DNA from: Spirochaetaceae bacterium
GTDB lineage: Bacteria; Spirochaetota; Spirochaetia; Treponematales; Treponemataceae
NCBI GenBank assembly: GCA_017416145.1
Contig: JAFQDD010000001.1
Coordinates: 62,001-126,000, forward strand
DNA length: 64,000 nt
Reading direction: 5' to 3'
Shown in pieces: positions 27,312 through 36,281 of this stretch (the stretch's first letter is position 1; each line of letters starts with the position of its first letter). Below the pieces are notes generated by a model, which saw nothing but the letters and a program-made list of their open reading frames with translations, did not search any database and was not told the origin of the DNA. The translations under genes and the position numbers were made by a program.

Positions 27312-28157
27312 ATGTTTAAGACAATTCCATATGTATCAGAAAAAGTTTGGGGTTACGAAAATTGGATAGTATCAACCCACAAAGTTGGCCAATCAAAACG
27401 AGCTGATGATAACAAAAGTCTTCCTGAAATTATTGGAGAGGATTACCCTCTTTTAATCAAATTGATTCAAGCAAACGAAACTTTGTCAGTGCAAGTTCAT
27501 CCAGAAGATGACTACGCTGCAAAAGTTGAAAATACATACGGAAAAACAGAATGTTGGTATATTTTAGATGCCAAACCTGATGCAACTCTAGTGTGTGGAT
27601 TAAACAAAGATTACACCAGAGAAGAACTTTCTGCTGCCATCGAAAACAACACATTGGATAATTGCTTAAAATATGTGCCAGTAGAAAAAGGGGATTTTGT
27701 GTTTATTCCAGCGGGAACAGTTCACGCAATTCAAGGTGGACTTAGGATTCTTGAGATTCAACAACCAAGTGATATCACATATAGATTGTACGATTGGGGT
27801 CGCCCTCGAGAAATCCACATCGAAAAAGGTCTTGATGTAACAAAAGCCTTTGCTCCAGAACCAGAAAAACCTTTTTCAAAAGACTTTTCCTGTAATTACT
27901 TTTCATTGTTACAACAGGATATAAAGTCTTCTGGGGAAAAAATTTCCCTTGTTCCAGAAAACAAGTCTAGCCCAGCTTATCAAACAGGATTTGTATCTTT
28001 GTTTGTTTTGTCCGGTTCTGGAAAACTTTTTTCAAAGACAGAAAACAAAGAAATTGATATCAAACCAGAAGACACAATAATCGTAAAAACAAACGAAGAA
28101 ATTGTTGTAAATCTGGATTCAAACTGCGAAAATCTTTCACTTATGAAGATTTTTTAG
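27312..28157 (+). CDS. manA: Mannose-6-phosphate isomerase, class I
   Basis: ManA interconverts mannose-6-phosphate and fructose-6-phosphate with zinc. The 281-residue short form shows zinc and active-site motifs LSVQVHPEDDYA near 57, KTECWYILDA near 77 and FVFIPAGTVHAIQGG near 132, then the cupin C-terminal domain. GGAGG precedes the ATG. It is a single gene ending at a terminator. Confidence 0.92.
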   Translation: MFKTIPYVSEKVWGYENWIVSTHKVGQSKRADDNKSLPEIIGEDYPLLIKLIQANETLSVQVHPEDDYAAKVENTYGKTECWYILDAKPDATLVCGLNKDYTREELSAAIENNTLDNCLKYVPVEKGDFVFIPAGTVHAIQGGLRILEIQQPSDITYRLYDWGRPREIHIEKGLDVTKAFAPEPEKPFSKDFSCNYFSLLQQDIKSSGEKISLVPENKSSPAYQTGFVSLFVLSGSGKLFSKTENKEIDIKPEDTIIVKTNEEIVVNLDSNCENLSLMKIF

Positions 28158-28168
28158 TTTTGCTCTAC

Positions 28169-28212
28169 AAAAAAGCTACCTTTCACCTTAAAGCGAAGGG
28201 TAGCTTTTTACT
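28169..28212. terminator. Bidirectional terminator after manA
   Basis: AAAAAGCTACC pairs with GGTAGCTTTTT (28169-28209) and the hairpin has T-runs on both strands. It can serve manA and the convergent FecR gene. Confidence 0.8.
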
Positions 28213-28234
28213 TTTAATACAAAATAATTCAGTT

Positions 28235-29068
28235 TTATTCTGGAATCACTATTTCCACAGTAATATCTGCATACTGACTTATTTTTGTGGCAACAGTGTT
28301 ATTTACATTGTCTGTAAAACTTGCTTCACTTAATTCACCTGAAACAGAGTTTGCTTCATCTTTTTTCACTTCTTGAGGAGAAACAATTGCATCGGTCTCT
28401 ACAGGATTTACAAAAGCAACCTCACCAGGATTCACAAAAACCTCTGCCACACCTGCTGGAACTGAAAGCATAGATTCAAGAACTTCATCAATTTCCTCAA
28501 CTACATTTTCAAGTTGTTCTTGATTTAACTCAATACCTTCCATAGTTTGATTTTCTACAGATTCTGTTAAGGCTACAACATCACCTCTATCCAAGTTAAT
28601 AAGCTTTGGTTGAGGAGCAGAAAGCCCCCATTTTCCACGAATACCCTCAACTTTTCCGTAAGCATAAACGATACCAGCTGTTCCACGAACAGAAGCAGTA
28701 ACAGCAGGAGTTTTCACTGTAAACCCAACTCTCTTGTTTGTAACAGGCTTTACATCAGCACTAACAGAACCAACATCAAGATAAATTGAAGAAACATGAT
28801 TTTTATTTTTTTCATATAATTGCTCAATTGTCATTCTAGTAAGAGCTTTTACAGTAATTACAGCTTCTCCAATGGAAATAACTGCTTCGGATTTAAATCC
28901 AGTAGAAACAATATCTCCAGGAACTAAAACATCACCTTTTTTTAGGGCAATCCAAGAATTATCAACTTGTTTTTCAACCTTGCCCAAAACTTCCATTACA
29001 ATACCGTCTAAAGCAAAACTATAAAAAGCAACAGTCAATAAAACCAAAATTGTAACTAGTTTTTTCAT
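28235..29068 (-). CDS. FecR-domain exported protein
   Basis: This 277-residue protein starts with a signal peptide (MKKLVTILVLLTVAFYSFA). A FecR domain follows at about 25-130, with the pattern GKVEKQVDNSWIALKKGDVL, then VSTGFKSEAVISIG and TVKTPAVTASVRGTAGIV. Such domains bind periplasmic or surface partners. Here there is no iron sigma factor or TonB receptor alongside, so the ferric-citrate signalling role does not apply. The acidic C-terminal tail (about 170-277) is low in structure. GGAGG precedes the start. It is the third gene of an envelope operon, 16 bp after a probable outer-membrane barrel protein. Confidence 0.82.
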   Translation of the reverse strand: MKKLVTILVLLTVAFYSFALDGIVMEVLGKVEKQVDNSWIALKKGDVLVPGDIVSTGFKSEAVISIGEAVITVKALTRMTIEQLYEKNKNHVSSIYLDVGSVSADVKPVTNKRVGFTVKTPAVTASVRGTAGIVYAYGKVEGIRGKWGLSAPQPKLINLDRGDVVALTESVENQTMEGIELNQEQLENVVEEIDEVLESMLSVPAGVAEVFVNPGEVAFVNPVETDAIVSPQEVKKDEANSVSGELSEASFTDNVNNTVATKISQYADITVEIVIPE

Positions 29069-29084
29069 ATAAACACCTCCAATA

Positions 29085-30221
29085 TTAGAAATTTATTACT
29101 AAACTTGCAGAACCCAAAAACAAAGGTTTTACAACATCTGTTAATGGAATCTTTTGAGCAATATACATATCAAATTGAACATCACTTAAAATTTGCCATT
29201 TTAGAGAAGAATTCCATTGGATACAGTCCTTTGCAAAAGAAGAACCTTCTACATCCATTACAAAATCGCCACCAATAGCCAAAAGCAAAGTTGAAACAGG
29301 TTTTATAGAACCAGTTAATCCCCACTTAAACAAGCCGTTTAGAGATTCAGATTCTCCAAGAACACAAGAATTGTCCACAAATGGGAAATATGTGTCTGTT
29401 ACAAAAGTGATTTCTGTAGCGATACAAGATGATAAGAAACCTGGATAACAACTTAAAGTTCCATCAAAGAAAACTCCAGCTTTTGGTTCTTCAGTGAAAA
29501 ACAAGCTAACTCCCGCATACAAATCATGATAAATCATAGAGGATAAAGCCCCATTTATTCCAATTTCTGAATACAAAGCTGTTTTTCTGTCCTCATCGGC
29601 AGAAGTTGGTACAAAAGTTGAAATATCAAAATTTAAAGAATTATTTTTGAAAAAGTTTTTTGCAGTAGTGGAAAATCCCGCAGCCACAAAACCAGATGCA
29701 AGAGAATAAACTTTGTCATTATCTGTAATTACTGTAGAATCTGAAATATTTATAGATTTTCCGTTTAACAAACCTGTATATCCACAAAACAATTCCAAAT
29801 CTAACTGTAAAATTTCCAAAGTAATCTTTCCACCATCTATTGGATTATTGTAAATCATCCGTCCTGCATCAAACACTGGAAAACGACCTAAATCTAAAGC
29901 AATTTTTGTAGTATCTGATTTTGGAAAAACCATCTGCACTTGTAAATTGGACAAATCTATTTTTTGAGAAAAATCTTCAAAATCATAGGAAAACTGATAA
30001 TTTCCCTTTGTGTAAAAAGAAATGTTTTTTGAGATTTTTTCTCTTGCCCATAGAGTCACACCTTCAGAAATTTCCATTGTTGTATCGTCTGCTTGAAATT
30101 TTTCTGTATCATAAATCAAAAACGAAGAATCTAAAGCCACTCCAAAATCAAAGGCAAAGCCAAAACTTGCAAAAAAAACAAAAAGCAAACAGGCAAAAAC
30201 AATTTTAAAATTATTTTTCAT
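29085..30221 (-). CDS. Predicted outer-membrane beta-barrel protein
   Basis: I do not recognise a family. The 378-residue protein has a signal peptide (cut probably after FGFA), alternating-hydrophobicity beta strands throughout, few Cys and a C-terminal Phe (ASLVINF), all features of a barrel. The start at 30221 has AAAGGAAG upstream; an in-frame ATG 27 bp earlier is poorer. It overlaps the end of the preceding 154-residue gene by 11 bp and precedes the FecR gene, so the three are one operon. It could be a porin or an anchor for the FecR protein; this is inference. Confidence 0.7.
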   Translation of the reverse strand: MKNNFKIVFACLLFVFFASFGFAFDFGVALDSSFLIYDTEKFQADDTTMEISEGVTLWAREKISKNISFYTKGNYQFSYDFEDFSQKIDLSNLQVQMVFPKSDTTKIALDLGRFPVFDAGRMIYNNPIDGGKITLEILQLDLELFCGYTGLLNGKSINISDSTVITDNDKVYSLASGFVAAGFSTTAKNFFKNNSLNFDISTFVPTSADEDRKTALYSEIGINGALSSMIYHDLYAGVSLFFTEEPKAGVFFDGTLSCYPGFLSSCIATEITFVTDTYFPFVDNSCVLGESESLNGLFKWGLTGSIKPVSTLLLAIGGDFVMDVEGSSFAKDCIQWNSSLKWQILSDVQFDMYIAQKIPLTDVVKPLFLGSASLVINF

Positions 30222-30675
30222 TGGTACTTCCTTTTTCAGCCATTTCAATACAACGAGTAAACATATTTAACATTTGGATTCCAGATACTTCAGACTTTGG
30301 ATCTTCTGAATTTGGGATAAATCCAAGATATTGCATTTCTTTGAAGGCATAACGATTTGATTTTGTAATTGTATACAACAATCCGCCTTTTATTTTCCAA
30401 GTTTTTAAGCACATATTTGCAAAAGCATCATAAGTTATGTTTGCAGTTGGATTTTCTGGCATAGGGAACACTTTTTCTCTATCCAAAGCAACCAAAGCTT
30501 CATTTGCTGAATCAGTTTCTTGAATCAATCCTAGATTTATAGCACAAAAATAAGCAGCATCTTCATAAGTTACACAAGGAGATTCTATCATTTTAGAAAC
30601 AAAGTCTGCTGACTGACCAAAACAAAAACATCCAACAAATAGTAATCCACAAATTATTAAAATCTTTCTATTCAT
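30211..30675 (-). CDS. Small secreted protein, first gene of the FecR operon
   Basis: I do not recognise this 154-residue protein. It has a signal peptide (MNRKILIICGLLFVGCFCFG) and a mature part with two similar stretches: residues about 36-47, TYEDAAYFCAINLG, and about 88-100, TYDAFANMCLKTW. This suggests a duplicated helical motif. The ATG at 30675 lies seven bases after TATAAT, with ATGACA 17 bp upstream of that, so the mRNA is probably leaderless. It overlaps the barrel-protein gene by 11 bp. Confidence 0.72.
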   Translation of the reverse strand: MNRKILIICGLLFVGCFCFGQSADFVSKMIESPCVTYEDAAYFCAINLGLIQETDSANEALVALDREKVFPMPENPTANITYDAFANMCLKTWKIKGGLLYTITKSNRYAFKEMQYLGFIPNSEDPKSEVSGIQMLNMFTRCIEMAEKGSTNEK

Positions 30676-30682
30676 AAAAAAA

Positions 30683-30711
30683 ATTATATCACAGTAAAAA
30701 TGTATTGTCAT
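30683..30711 (-). promoter_or_regulatory. Promoter of the FecR operon
   Basis: On the minus strand ATGACA (30706-30711), a 17-bp spacer and extended -10 TGATATAAT (30683-30688) end seven bases before the start codon. The intergenic stretch to 30861 is AT-rich and otherwise featureless. Confidence 0.7.
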
Positions 30712-30861
30712 TTCTTAAAACCTAAGAAAGTGATTTTTTCCCAATTTATTATTTTATAAAGAAAATTTTGTTTTGATTTCACTTTGTGGTACTGTTTTTT
30801 ATGTTTTGATTTTAACAAAACTCTCATTTATTTTTAGATAAATTCCGATATTTGAAGAACT

Positions 30862-31569
30862 ATGAAAAAGAAAACTTTACTCAAATTGATTTTTTGTTTG
30901 TTTGCAATTTCTATGACTTTTGCAACTGAAACAAATCAATATACAATAGACACAATTCTAAAGGGCATAAGCAAAGTTGAAAAGCCATATATTTCAAACG
31001 GATATATCGTTTTCACCGCAGAAGATTCTGCTCGACATATTGGAATTGCCTTTGATTTTGACAATTATAAGACAATTCACTCTTTTCAAAAATTAGTTTC
31101 TTATTCCTACGACAATGAAGAAACCAGTTCTATAATGTTTTATCTTTTAAAATTACCAGAAAATTCTAGCAAAATTAGTTATAGAATGATAATTGACGGA
31201 TTATGGACTACAGATCCAAACAACCCAACAAAAGAATACAGCAAAGAAGCGAGAACTTGGCTTTCAACTGTAACTTATCCAGATACAACCATCGAACAAA
31301 CTCTTTCAAAGCCAAATTATGTGAAATTTGTTTATGAAGGAAAAGCCGGAGAAAAAATCCGATTGTCTGGAAGTTTTACAAACTGGGACTCTTTTATTTA
31401 TTACCTTGTTGAAACAAAGGCTGGTCACTACGAATTAGAACTTCCGCTCCCTTCAGGAACTCATTATTACACTTTTTACAAAGGTTTAGACGTAATATTG
31501 GACGAAAAAAATCCTAACAAAGTTTACACTCCAGAAGGAAGAGTCGCTTGTGTAATAAATGTACAATAG
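30862..31569 (+). CDS. Exported protein with C-terminal CBM48/glycogen-binding-like domain
   Basis: This 235-residue protein has a signal peptide (MKKKTLLKLIFCLFAISMTFA). Its C-terminal domain (about 148-235) resembles AMPK/CBM48 carbohydrate-binding E-sets: KIRLSGSFTNWDSF then a beta hairpin LPLPSGTHYYTFYKG and DEKNPNKVY. Proteins of this kind occur singly in treponemes. The N-terminal domain (20-145) is also beta-rich and could be a second copy of the fold. A surface or periplasmic glucan-binding role is plausible but unproven. No strong ribosome binding site is visible. Confidence 0.72.
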   Translation: MKKKTLLKLIFCLFAISMTFATETNQYTIDTILKGISKVEKPYISNGYIVFTAEDSARHIGIAFDFDNYKTIHSFQKLVSYSYDNEETSSIMFYLLKLPENSSKISYRMIIDGLWTTDPNNPTKEYSKEARTWLSTVTYPDTTIEQTLSKPNYVKFVYEGKAGEKIRLSGSFTNWDSFIYYLVETKAGHYELELPLPSGTHYYTFYKGLDVILDEKNPNKVYTPEGRVACVINVQ

Positions 31570-31606
31570 ACAACCGTGAAGAGTTTTCAAAATCTGTAAA
31601 AAATTG

Positions 31607-31618
31607 TATATTTTCATA
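31607..31618 (+). promoter_or_regulatory. -10 box next to the DUF3737 start
   Basis: TATATT (31607-31612) lies six bases before ATG 31619 and no ribosome binding site is present, which is consistent with leaderless initiation. Confidence 0.45.
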
Positions 31619-32464
31619 ATGTTGAATAATTATCAGATTGTAGAAAACCAAGTTTTTAGTGAAGAAAGAGCTCTTTACGGCACACAAAATATTCTCGTGA
31701 AAAATTGTAAATTCCAAGGTGAAGAAGATGGCGAAAGTGCTCTAAAAGAGTGTTCAAATGTTAATGTGGAAAACTGTTTTTGGGATTTGCGCTACCCTTT
31801 TTGGCACGACACAAAGCTAAATATTACTTCCACAGAATTATCAAAAAATTGTCGGGCTGCTCTTTGGTATTCAAAAGATATTCATATTACCCAATCAAAA
31901 TTACATGGCATAAAAGCTCTTCGAGAATGTTCAGATATTCAAATTGATAATACTGATATTATTTCTGATGAATTTGGCTGGATGTCGAAAAATATTAAAA
32001 TATTAAACTCAAAAATCGAAAGTTCCTACGTCTTTTTAAAAAGTAAAAATATTTTTCTATCAAACTTTGAATTAAACGGCAAATATTCTTTTCAATATGT
32101 TAAAAATGCAAAAATTTACGATTCAAAACTCAACACAAAAGACGCCTTTTGGCACGGAGAAAATATCGAAATCGTAAATTGTGAAGTAAATGGGGAATAT
32201 TTGGGCTGGTACTCAAAAAACTTGACTTTTAGAAATTGCACAATCAAAGGTACACAACCTTTTTGCTACTGTAAAAATCTAAAACTTGTAAACTGCAAAA
32301 TGATTGATACAGATTTGGCTTTTGAAAAATCTGAAGTCTACGCCAATATCACAACACCTGTTATTAGCATAAAAAATCCATACAAGGGAAAAATCGCCTT
32401 GCCAAAAGTGGATGAGTTGATTTTAACTGATTCAAAGGCAAAATGCAAAATTATTACAACTTAA
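31619..32464 (+). CDS. DUF3737 family protein, right-handed beta-helix type
   Basis: This 281-residue protein belongs to the DUF3737 family. Irregular repeats of about 20 residues (for example KNILVKNCKFQGE, KNIKILNSKIESS, KNLTFRNCTIKGT) predict a right-handed beta-helix as in pectate-lyase folds. There is no signal peptide. A TTG in frame at 31604 is possible but ATG 31619 fits the -10 spacing better. The family has no established function and no neighbour gives a clear hint. Confidence 0.82.
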   Translation: MLNNYQIVENQVFSEERALYGTQNILVKNCKFQGEEDGESALKECSNVNVENCFWDLRYPFWHDTKLNITSTELSKNCRAALWYSKDIHITQSKLHGIKALRECSDIQIDNTDIISDEFGWMSKNIKILNSKIESSYVFLKSKNIFLSNFELNGKYSFQYVKNAKIYDSKLNTKDAFWHGENIEIVNCEVNGEYLGWYSKNLTFRNCTIKGTQPFCYCKNLKLVNCKMIDTDLAFEKSEVYANITTPVISIKNPYKGKIALPKVDELILTDSKAKCKIITT

Positions 32465-32481
32465 ACCTTTGAAGTCAGTTT

Positions 32482-33516
32482 TTATTTTTTTGCAGGTGCT
32501 ACAGAACTTCGTTTTACAATATTTGCATTTAGTCGAACAGATTTACAGTCTTCTCCAGCAATTCGTTTTACCAAGATTTCTGTAGCAGCAACACCTTTTT
32601 CATAGCCTGGTTGATGTATTGCTGTCAACTCTGGATACAAAATGCCACTAACTGGTAAATCATCAAAAGACACTACTGACAAATCCTCTGGAATATTTAT
32701 GTCAAGCTCCGCAGCAGCTTTGTAAAACCCAAAAGCTTGAATATCACCCATACAATAAATTGCTGTTGGTCTATCTTCGCTTTGAAGAATTTGTTTTGCA
32801 ATTCTGTAAGAACTTTCAAAAGAGGTTTCACTTTCTATAAAAGTGTATGAATCCAAAGTATTTTCTTTTAAATTATGCTTTCGCATAGAATCTTGAATAC
32901 CTTTTTGTCGTTCATCTATTGTAGTGGATTGGTCAGGTTCTGCTAAATCTAGGGCGATTGGCTTTAGGGCACAGAACAAAATCTTTTCGTGACCGTTGTC
33001 TAAAAGCACATCCATCAAAGATTCTGCCATACTTCTGTCATCAATTCCAACATTTATGTATTCAGCATTACATTTTGCGTCAATGGCAACATAGGGCATA
33101 TTTCGCATTTTAAAAGCAGAGTGAACAGAACTGTCCTTGTCCACCCCAAGAATAATCATGCCGTCAACGGCTGCATTTTGTATTGTGTTGTTTAAAATCC
33201 CCTTCATTGGAGAAAGCAAAGTCAAAGCAAGACCTTCTTTGTCGCAAACAGTACCAATTCCCCGAATCAAATCGGAGATGTAGGGATTTTGCAATACTTC
33301 TGAAACTGCTTGAGGAAATAAAACACCAATTGTGCCTGTTTGTTTTGTAGCCAAGATTCTTGCAACTGGGTCAGGAGAATATCCGATTTCCTTGGCAATT
33401 TTCATAATTTTTTTATATGTTTCTTCAGATATTCTTTTTGGATTATTAAATGCAAAAGAAACCGCTGTCTTTGATACTCCAGCTTTTTCTGCCAAATCTT
33501 TTATTGTAACTTTCAT
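32482..33516 (-). CDS. LacI-family regulator, probably of alpha-glucan genes
   Basis: This 344-residue repressor has HTH MKVTIKDLAEKAGVSKTAVS at its N-terminus and a periplasmic-binding-like effector domain from about 60. The start at 33516 is the one that begins the HTH, and TATAAT lies seven bases before it. An in-frame ATG 63 bp upstream would overlap the promoter. The palindrome AGTAAACCCGTTTACT in its promoter closely matches two sites in front of malQ 13 kb away, so it may control maltodextrin use. No sugar gene is adjacent. Confidence 0.9.
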   Translation of the reverse strand: MKVTIKDLAEKAGVSKTAVSFAFNNPKRISEETYKKIMKIAKEIGYSPDPVARILATKQTGTIGVLFPQAVSEVLQNPYISDLIRGIGTVCDKEGLALTLLSPMKGILNNTIQNAAVDGMIILGVDKDSSVHSAFKMRNMPYVAIDAKCNAEYINVGIDDRSMAESLMDVLLDNGHEKILFCALKPIALDLAEPDQSTTIDERQKGIQDSMRKHNLKENTLDSYTFIESETSFESSYRIAKQILQSEDRPTAIYCMGDIQAFGFYKAAAELDINIPEDLSVVSFDDLPVSGILYPELTAIHQPGYEKGVAATEILVKRIAGEDCKSVRLNANIVKRSSVAPAKK

Positions 33517-33523
33517 CTTTTCT

Positions 33524-33562
33524 ATTATAATCTCGTTTTTTTTTAAAGTAAACCCGTTTACT
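33524..33562 (-). promoter_or_regulatory. Promoter and LacI operator of the second lacI gene
   Basis: On the minus strand TATAAT (33524-33529) lies seven bases before the start. The 16-bp palindrome AGTAAACCCGTTTACT (33547-33562) covers the -35 region, which predicts autorepression. The stretch 33563-33672 holds nothing else I can name. Confidence 0.7.
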
Positions 33563-33672
33563 AAAGTAATATTCAACATTTTTGAAAATGTTATAAAAAA
33601 TTTAATATATGATAATAATGTATTTTCCCCAAACCTTGAGAGGAGTCTGCTTTGAAAAAGCTGGTAAACTTT

Positions 33673-33780
33673 ATGAGGGAGAGGGAACCATTTTTTTCGA
33701 TAAAAACGGTTTCCTCTCCCTCATACTCCCTCTCCTTCCAAAAGAACGACCAAAGGGGAAGCCCCTTTGGAAACCCCTAA
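33673..33780 (-). repeat. Two-hairpin dispersed element, copy R3 (inverted)
   Basis: Read on the minus strand, the order is first hairpin CCAAAGGGG/CCCCTTTGG (33750-33770), the fixed tract GTCGTTCTTTTGG, the purine linker, then a 17-bp second stem (33673-33724, one G-T) with the loop GTTTTTATCGAAAAAAAT. The stems differ from R1 and R2 but remain paired. Frames running through it are artefacts. Confidence 0.75.
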
Positions 33781-33917
33781 ATTGTATTTTTTTAAATTTT
33801 TGTTTTTTTCTAAAAATTTATTGATTTTTTCCAAATTTATTCAAAATTTTGAAAGTTACCACGCATTATTTATATAGAGAAAAAATTCTCAAACTTAATT
33901 TATAGGATTTTTGCATT

Positions 33918-35483
33918 ATGAAGATTGTTAGTTTTTCCCCTTTTGGGTATGAAGGAGCTTTGGTAGTTGTTGAAGTGGATTTGCGTCGAGGGATTCCCTC
34001 TTGTGATGTGGTTGGACTTGCCGATTGTGCTGTAAAAGAATCTCGAGAAAGAATGAGAGCTGCTATAAGAAATTCTGGCCTGGAATTTCCAATGGAACGA
34101 GTACTTATAAACCTAAGTCCAGCGGATTTGAAAAAAGAAGGTTCTGGGTTCGATTTAGCCATAGCCCTTGGAGTTTTACAAGCCGCAAATCAAGAAGATT
34201 TTCAGAACAATTCCCAAGAGAAAATTTTGATTATGGGAGAATTAGAACTTTCTGGAAAAATTCGTCCCGTACGAGGAACTCACGCAGCAATTCTTACAGC
34301 CTCAGAAGAAAATATAAAATATTGTATCATTCCAAAAGATCACAATTTAAAAGACCACAACCTAGGGAAAATTCAAGTTTTTCCAGTCTCTACATTGCTA
34401 GAAGCAAAGGAAGTTTTAAAAACCTTGGCAAATCAAACTATGGATTTTTCTGAAAACAACAATAAAAAAAAGGATACAGCAGACTTTGCAGTTGAATTTT
34501 CAGATTTTCCAAAAGAAATGGATTTTTCCTCTGTAAAAAATCAAACTGGTTTAGTTAGAGCTTTGCAAATTGCAGCTGCTGGGAAACATAACCTTTTAGC
34601 TTACGGGCCACCAGGTTGTGGAAAAACTTTGTCCTTACAGCGCTACAACTCTTTACTTCCAAATCTTTCACTAAAGGAAGGTCGAGAAGTTACTCGGATT
34701 TGGAGTTTGGCAGGACTAATTTCACCAGATACACAACTTGTAAACAAGCCACCTTTCCGAATGCCCCATCAAAGTGCTTCCCTTGAAGGAATGGTGGGCG
34801 GGGGCATACACTGTCATCCTGGAGAAATATCTCTTGCCCATAACGGTGTTTTGTTTTTGGACGAGGCAGCGGAATTTCGAACTTCTGTACTTCAAACCCT
34901 CCGAGTGCCTCTAGAAAATCACTCTATCACCCTAAGTCGTGCTGGAAGACATACAGTTTTCCCTGCGGATTTTCAACTATTGATAGCCACAAATCCTTGT
35001 CCTTGCGGAAATTTTGGGGCAAGTGATAAAATATGCCTTTGTAGTGCAGTAGCTGTAGAAAATTATTGGAAAAAGTTTTCTGGACCTTTGCTTGACCGAG
35101 TTGATATTAGAGTGCCAGTTTTTAACAATCAAAAACCTAAAAGAGATTTTGCAGCAGAAGCTGGGATTTTTTCTGGTATTTCTACATCAGAACTTAGAAA
35201 CCCAATCAAAAAAGCCCAAGAAATCCAGTTTTCTCGCCAAGGAAAGCTCAATTCAAAACTCACTCCAGAAGAAATCACTTTTTATTGTACTTTACATCCT
35301 GTTTTGGAAGAATACTTGTCCAAAGTTGCAGAAAAACATGATTTTTCAGCACGAGCAATTCATTCTTGTATCAAATTGGCGAGAACCATCGCCGATATGC
35401 AAGGTTTTTACGACATAAAATTGGAACATCTTGAAGAAGCTGTTTTCCTCCGAAAATCACAAGGTGCATTAGATATGTTTTAA
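33918..35483 (+). CDS. comM: ComM/YifB-like AAA+ ATPase (Mg-chelatase family)
   Basis: ComM is a hexameric helicase that promotes branch migration during transformation and is also found in non-competent bacteria. The 521-residue protein has the N-terminal Lon-protease-like fold (1-170), then the AAA+ core with Walker A GPPGCGKT near 232, Walker B NGVLFLDEAAEF near 310 and sensor ATNPCPCGNFG near 355. A zinc-type Cys cluster CPCG...CLC follows. The C-terminal lid ends in RKSQGALDMF. Length matches the family (about 500-510). AGGA precedes the start at a distance of 10. It is a single gene. Confidence 0.92.
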   Translation: MKIVSFSPFGYEGALVVVEVDLRRGIPSCDVVGLADCAVKESRERMRAAIRNSGLEFPMERVLINLSPADLKKEGSGFDLAIALGVLQAANQEDFQNNSQEKILIMGELELSGKIRPVRGTHAAILTASEENIKYCIIPKDHNLKDHNLGKIQVFPVSTLLEAKEVLKTLANQTMDFSENNNKKKDTADFAVEFSDFPKEMDFSSVKNQTGLVRALQIAAAGKHNLLAYGPPGCGKTLSLQRYNSLLPNLSLKEGREVTRIWSLAGLISPDTQLVNKPPFRMPHQSASLEGMVGGGIHCHPGEISLAHNGVLFLDEAAEFRTSVLQTLRVPLENHSITLSRAGRHTVFPADFQLLIATNPCPCGNFGASDKICLCSAVAVENYWKKFSGPLLDRVDIRVPVFNNQKPKRDFAAEAGIFSGISTSELRNPIKKAQEIQFSRQGKLNSKLTPEEITFYCTLHPVLEEYLSKVAEKHDFSARAIHSCIKLARTIADMQGFYDIKLEHLEEAVFLRKSQGALDMF

Positions 35484-35540
35484 TTTTACAAATAAAAAAA
35501 GATAAAACAGTTTTATGTGGATAATCTCTCAAAAAAATGA

Positions 35541-35552
35541 TATTATATTGAT
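35541..35552 (+). promoter_or_regulatory. Extended -10 next to plsC-like start
   Basis: TGATATTAT (TATTAT 35541-35546) lies six bases before ATG 35553 with no ribosome binding site. Confidence 0.5.
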
Positions 35553-36272
35553 ATGACATTAGCAGGTGCATTAGTTAGAATATTTTGGTATTTGGTGAAA
35601 AACCTTGATAAAAAACGAGCTTGTGAAAAACTTGACAAAACAGGTGATATAAAAGCTCGAGATGCAAGAATTCAGGAATTAGTTCCTGAATGGGCAAACT
35701 ATATGATTGAATTGATGGGAAACAAAAAATCCACTGTTACAGTTTTCGGCAAGGAAAACATTCCACAAGATTCTGCCGTTGTATTTATCGCAAATCACCA
35801 AGGATATTTGGATATTCCAGTACTTTTGGGATATTCAAACAAACAAATGGGATTTATTGCAAAGGCAGAAATTTTGAAAGTTCCGATTTTGTCAGGATGG
35901 ATGAAATTGATGCAATGTGTTTTCCTAAAACGAAATAGCCCAAAGCAATCTATTGAAGCAATGGCAAAAGGTGTAGAAACTGTAAAACAAGGATACTCCT
36001 TGGTTATTTTCCCAGAAGGTCACAGGAGTAAAGGTGGACCAGTTCAAAAGTTTAAACCAGGTAGCTTTAAACTTGCTTTTCGCTCAGAAGCACCCATCGT
36101 TCCAGTAACCATTGACGGTACTTGGCATTTATTCGAAGAAAAAGGAAAACCAAATGCTGGGGATATAAAAGTAACTTTCCATCCAGCGATTCCAACAAAG
36201 GGAGTTACTAGAGAAGAACAAAGCGAGATACCTTCAAAAGTCCAAAAAATCGTAGAATCTGCATTATCATAA
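35553..36272 (+). CDS. plsC: 1-acyl-sn-glycerol-3-phosphate acyltransferase
   Basis: PlsC acylates lysophosphatidic acid in phospholipid synthesis at the inner membrane. The 239-residue protein has motif I NHQGYLD near 86, motif II GFIAKAEILKVPILSGW, motif III VIFPEGHRSKGGPV near 150 and motif IV VPVTIDGT near 180. An N-terminal hydrophobic segment is short. It could also be a related acyltransferase of the same fold, as several paralogues are common. A hairpin follows the stop. Confidence 0.88.
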   Translation: MTLAGALVRIFWYLVKNLDKKRACEKLDKTGDIKARDARIQELVPEWANYMIELMGNKKSTVTVFGKENIPQDSAVVFIANHQGYLDIPVLLGYSNKQMGFIAKAEILKVPILSGWMKLMQCVFLKRNSPKQSIEAMAKGVETVKQGYSLVIFPEGHRSKGGPVQKFKPGSFKLAFRSEAPIVPVTIDGTWHLFEEKGKPNAGDIKVTFHPAIPTKGVTREEQSEIPSKVQKIVESALS

Positions 36273-36281
36273 AGCAAAAGA

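Noticed and set aside
33609-33824. 71-codon forward reading frame
   Set aside because: It spans inverted element R3, so it is explained by the repeat.
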